This document shows, in pieces, positions 45,751 to 47,461 of a stretch of 47,461 nucleotides of DNA (position 1 is the first letter of the stretch; each line of letters opens with the position of its first letter). The position numbers and the translations under genes are program-made. The stretch comes from an uncultured Christensenellaceae bacterium (lineage in GTDB: Bacteria > Bacillota > Clostridia > Christensenellales > UBA3700): assembly GCA_944383895.1 (NCBI GenBank), contig CALWRH010000015.1:1-47461 (forward strand), given 5' to 3'. The notes below the pieces were generated by a model. It worked only from the letters and a program-made list of their open reading frames with translations. It made no database searches and had not been told where the DNA came from.

Positions 45751-46223
45751 AACACAAAAAAATAGTTATTCTGGCATTAACGATAAGCATCGCCGTTATG
45801 ATTTTCGGCGGAATCAGCACCGTATCGGCGCAAAGCACGGACGATACTGCGCGTCTTGTAGCTGAAGACGTTGAAACGAGAGGTTTGTTTGTATCCGTGT
45901 CTTTAACCATTAAAGGTGACGGAAACGGTTTGGTCACAGCTACCGCAACAAACAGTTTTACATTGGGAACGACGACTCTTGCGGTCAAGGTCGAACTTTA
46001 TGCGTCTGAAACAAAGCCTATCGACGTGTCCGAAATGGATCTTGTCACGGGAAGTTATATAGAAGACCTCAACATATTCAAGTCGATCACGGCTAAGGCT
46101 TATACGGGAGGCAAGGCAAAATATTGGTGCGCCACGGTGATGTACAATAAAGACAATACGGGTTGGAAATACGATAATACGGAGATTGTGCACTACGACG
46201 CAAACGCAAACGTAATAAACTGA
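45747..46223 (+). CDS. Small secreted protein, unknown function
   Basis: A 158-residue protein with a clear signal peptide (MKHKKIVILALTISIAVMIF and a VSA-QS cleavage site near residue 28). The mature part is Thr-rich and beta-like (GLVTATATNSFTLGTTTLAVKVELY), with a single Cys (YWCATVMY). I do not recognise a family. It starts inside the last codons of the HTH-membrane protein with AGGGGAG upstream, so the two are translated together. A link in which the membrane regulator senses or controls this secreted protein is plausible. No terminator is obvious in the AT-rich 200 bases that follow. Confidence 0.75.
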   Translation: MKHKKIVILALTISIAVMIFGGISTVSAQSTDDTARLVAEDVETRGLFVSVSLTIKGDGNGLVTATATNSFTLGTTTLAVKVELYASETKPIDVSEMDLVTGSYIEDLNIFKSITAKAYTGGKAKYWCATVMYNKDNTGWKYDNTEIVHYDANANVIN

Positions 46224-46439
46224 AAATTCTAAATTAAAAATATTTTTGAGATGTAAATAAAATTGTACATAAATGTAGAATTTTATATGCTGACATCGCG
46301 CGTTATTTATGCTAAGTTTTTATAGAAGTCCTTTGACTTTATATAAAAACAAAAGGAGAATAGCGCGCATTTTTTATTAAAACATATTTTAAGACAGACT
46401 TTGAGTGAAAACATAATCAATCTGATCAACATCGCAAAA

Positions 46440-46800
46440 GAGTAGCGCATAAAGGTCGGGCGGACAATAATCGCTGCATATCTCATATTTCAAATCATAC
46501 GGATATGTTTACCATAAGCGAGAACGTCGTTTCGGCAGCGTAAAAGCGATATCGCAACAAAGTCGTCTGAAAAAGGTATTAAAGAGCTCGAATCGAGATA
46601 TCCGCACGAACTGTCAAACGGTCGAAAATGACAAGCAAGTTTTGTTAGGGATAACAAAAAAGATAAAAAACTTGCTTGATTACGAAAAAGCAAACCGTTC
46701 CTTTCCTTTACATGAGGGAAAAGACGGCAAATCTGATGACAGAGATCGCCACGGACAAGCTACTTATCGTCACAACTCATTATCCTGAACACTTTAAGGG
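46440..46800 (+). pseudogene. Debris of an ABC transporter ATPase gene
   Basis: Short readable pieces in different frames follow the order of an ABC ATPase. MFTISENVVSAA (near 46507) resembles the segment after the Q-loop. KGIKELESRYPHELSNGRK (46578-46637) resembles the signature region YPHELSGGQ. LMTEIATDKLLIVTTHYPEHF (near 46736) resembles the H-loop. Walker B and the D-loop are deleted, and several stops interrupt. No intact ABC gene remains. The fragment is in an otherwise gene-poor, AT-rich stretch. Confidence 0.5.
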
Positions 46801-47070
46801 GGTAGGCAGGTATATATTAATGAGCGGCGGGGCGGATGATCTCGACGAGCGTCTTGTTTATCAAAATTTTATTCAAGAGAATATCATATTTTATCTTCTT
46901 GTATTGTTTAATTTGTTATCGGAATTGCAAGTAAAATGACGTTTACAACAAAAAGAATAGTCCTCATAATAATTTACTAAAGTTTCGCAGCTTTTTTGTT
47001 CAATAGATTTTCTGCGTCCTTTTTTCATAAAATAGTTGTTAAAGCAAATTAGCCCATAAAAATAAGATTG

Positions 47071-47106
47071 CCCCGACGGAACCAACGATTCCGTTCGGGG
47101 CGTTCT
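47071..47106 (+). terminator. Terminator hairpin in a gene-poor stretch
   Basis: CCCCGACGGAA pairs with TTCCGTTCGGGG (one mismatch) and is followed by CGTTCTTTT. Between 46801 and 47230 I see no other feature that I can support. Confidence 0.65.
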
Positions 47107-47230
47107 TTTAACTGAATTTGTTTTTTTCCCGTTTACTTCCGATTTTCTTTGTGCCACCCACTGCTGCCGAAAAGACGATATATTTGGAGGATTATTATCT
47201 AAACTAAAAAGTGTCTGTGAGTGTCCATAA

Positions 47231-47461
47231 AAATGTGTCACAGTTTACAAACTTGATAGATTTTCCCGTAATAAATACGAAACGGCAATACATAAAAACA
47301 CGCTGAAAAACAACGGCGTTAAAGTCTTGTCCGCTATGGAGAATATCCCGGACACTCCGGAAGGGATAATCCTCGAAAGTATGCTGGAAGGCGAAACAGG
47401 TTATTCAAAGCATTTGTCCTGTCAAGGCGCTCGTCCAAAGTTTTTTGACGGTGGTCAGGAG
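47231..47461 (+). pseudogene. Fragment of a serine recombinase
   Basis: The frame opens after a stop at 47228 and has no start codon. It runs off the window. Residues read YKLDRFSRNKYETAIHKN then TLKNNGVKVLSAMENIPDTP and EGIILESMLEGE. This is the conserved resolvase/invertase segment (LDRFSRN...L...G..V.S..E..D...G.....) of large serine recombinases. The catalytic serine region should lie 60 or so residues upstream but is absent. It is a truncated remnant of a mobile element or integrase, or is frameshifted from an upstream part not visible to me. Confidence 0.7.

Noticed and set aside
46891..47241. 116-residue minus-strand open frame
   Set aside because: No recognisable domain, crosses a terminator hairpin, no ribosome binding site.

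Overview
The window looks like chromosomal DNA from an uncultured, anaerobic-type member of the Clostridia (Bacillota), probably a gut lineage of the Christensenellales kind. That placement is inference from protein style, not from a marker search. Supporting signs are gyrB-gyrA in tandem, a murB-PHP-whiA-dnaE-pfkA cluster, a YyaC-type spore protease homologue, a BofA-like ORF, an FMN riboswitch in front of an ECF S-component, AGGAG ribosome binding sites and textbook TTGACA-17-TATAAT promoters. No tRNA, rRNA or CRISPR array was seen.

Layout. 1-540 holds a structured RNA candidate, then a consensus promoter driving a 17-codon ORF that runs into a terminator just before a CNNM/CorC-type transporter (556-1893). 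2032-6697 is gyrB-gyrA, with a long alternating purine-pyrimidine tract in the gyrB leader. 6917-10693 is a 1206-residue modular lipoprotein. 10840-13132 has two paralogous GNAT genes, one broken, around a membrane protein. 13205-16255 is a leftward acyltransferase, DUF6320-like, ROK kinase unit. 16395-18092 has a BofA-like ORF, CvpA and YyaC. 18137-20456 is ftsH with a leader hairpin. 20477-22619 is the FMN riboswitch and ribU, converging on a YitT gene. 22735-31837 is a rightward housekeeping run: murB, PHP phosphatase, whiA, dnaE, mtrB (TRAP), ATP-dependent pfkA and PPi-type pfp.

From 31866 on the content is more accessory. There is a decayed HEYGH metallopeptidase (polymorphic-toxin type) followed by an intact lipoprotein, an alcohol dehydrogenase, a frameshifted XRE gene, and an intact XRE repressor with a series of TTTACCAA/TTGGTAAA palindromes. 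A leftward amino-sugar unit follows (GH20-like protein, nagA, esterase, an aac(6')-like gene with an in-frame stop). Next come a MarR gene with tandem operators and a heterodimeric ABC exporter, a lipoprotein, and an HTH-membrane protein overlapping a secreted protein. The right end holds ABC ATPase debris and a fragment of a serine recombinase.

Cross-cutting observations. Several genes without a Shine-Dalgarno sequence have a -10 hexamer ending exactly six bases before the ATG, which predicts leaderless mRNAs. The GH20-like protein has proline where the catalytic glutamate belongs. The best candidate for an undescribed regulatory system is the structured RNA plus mini-ORF attenuator ahead of the CNNM transporter.
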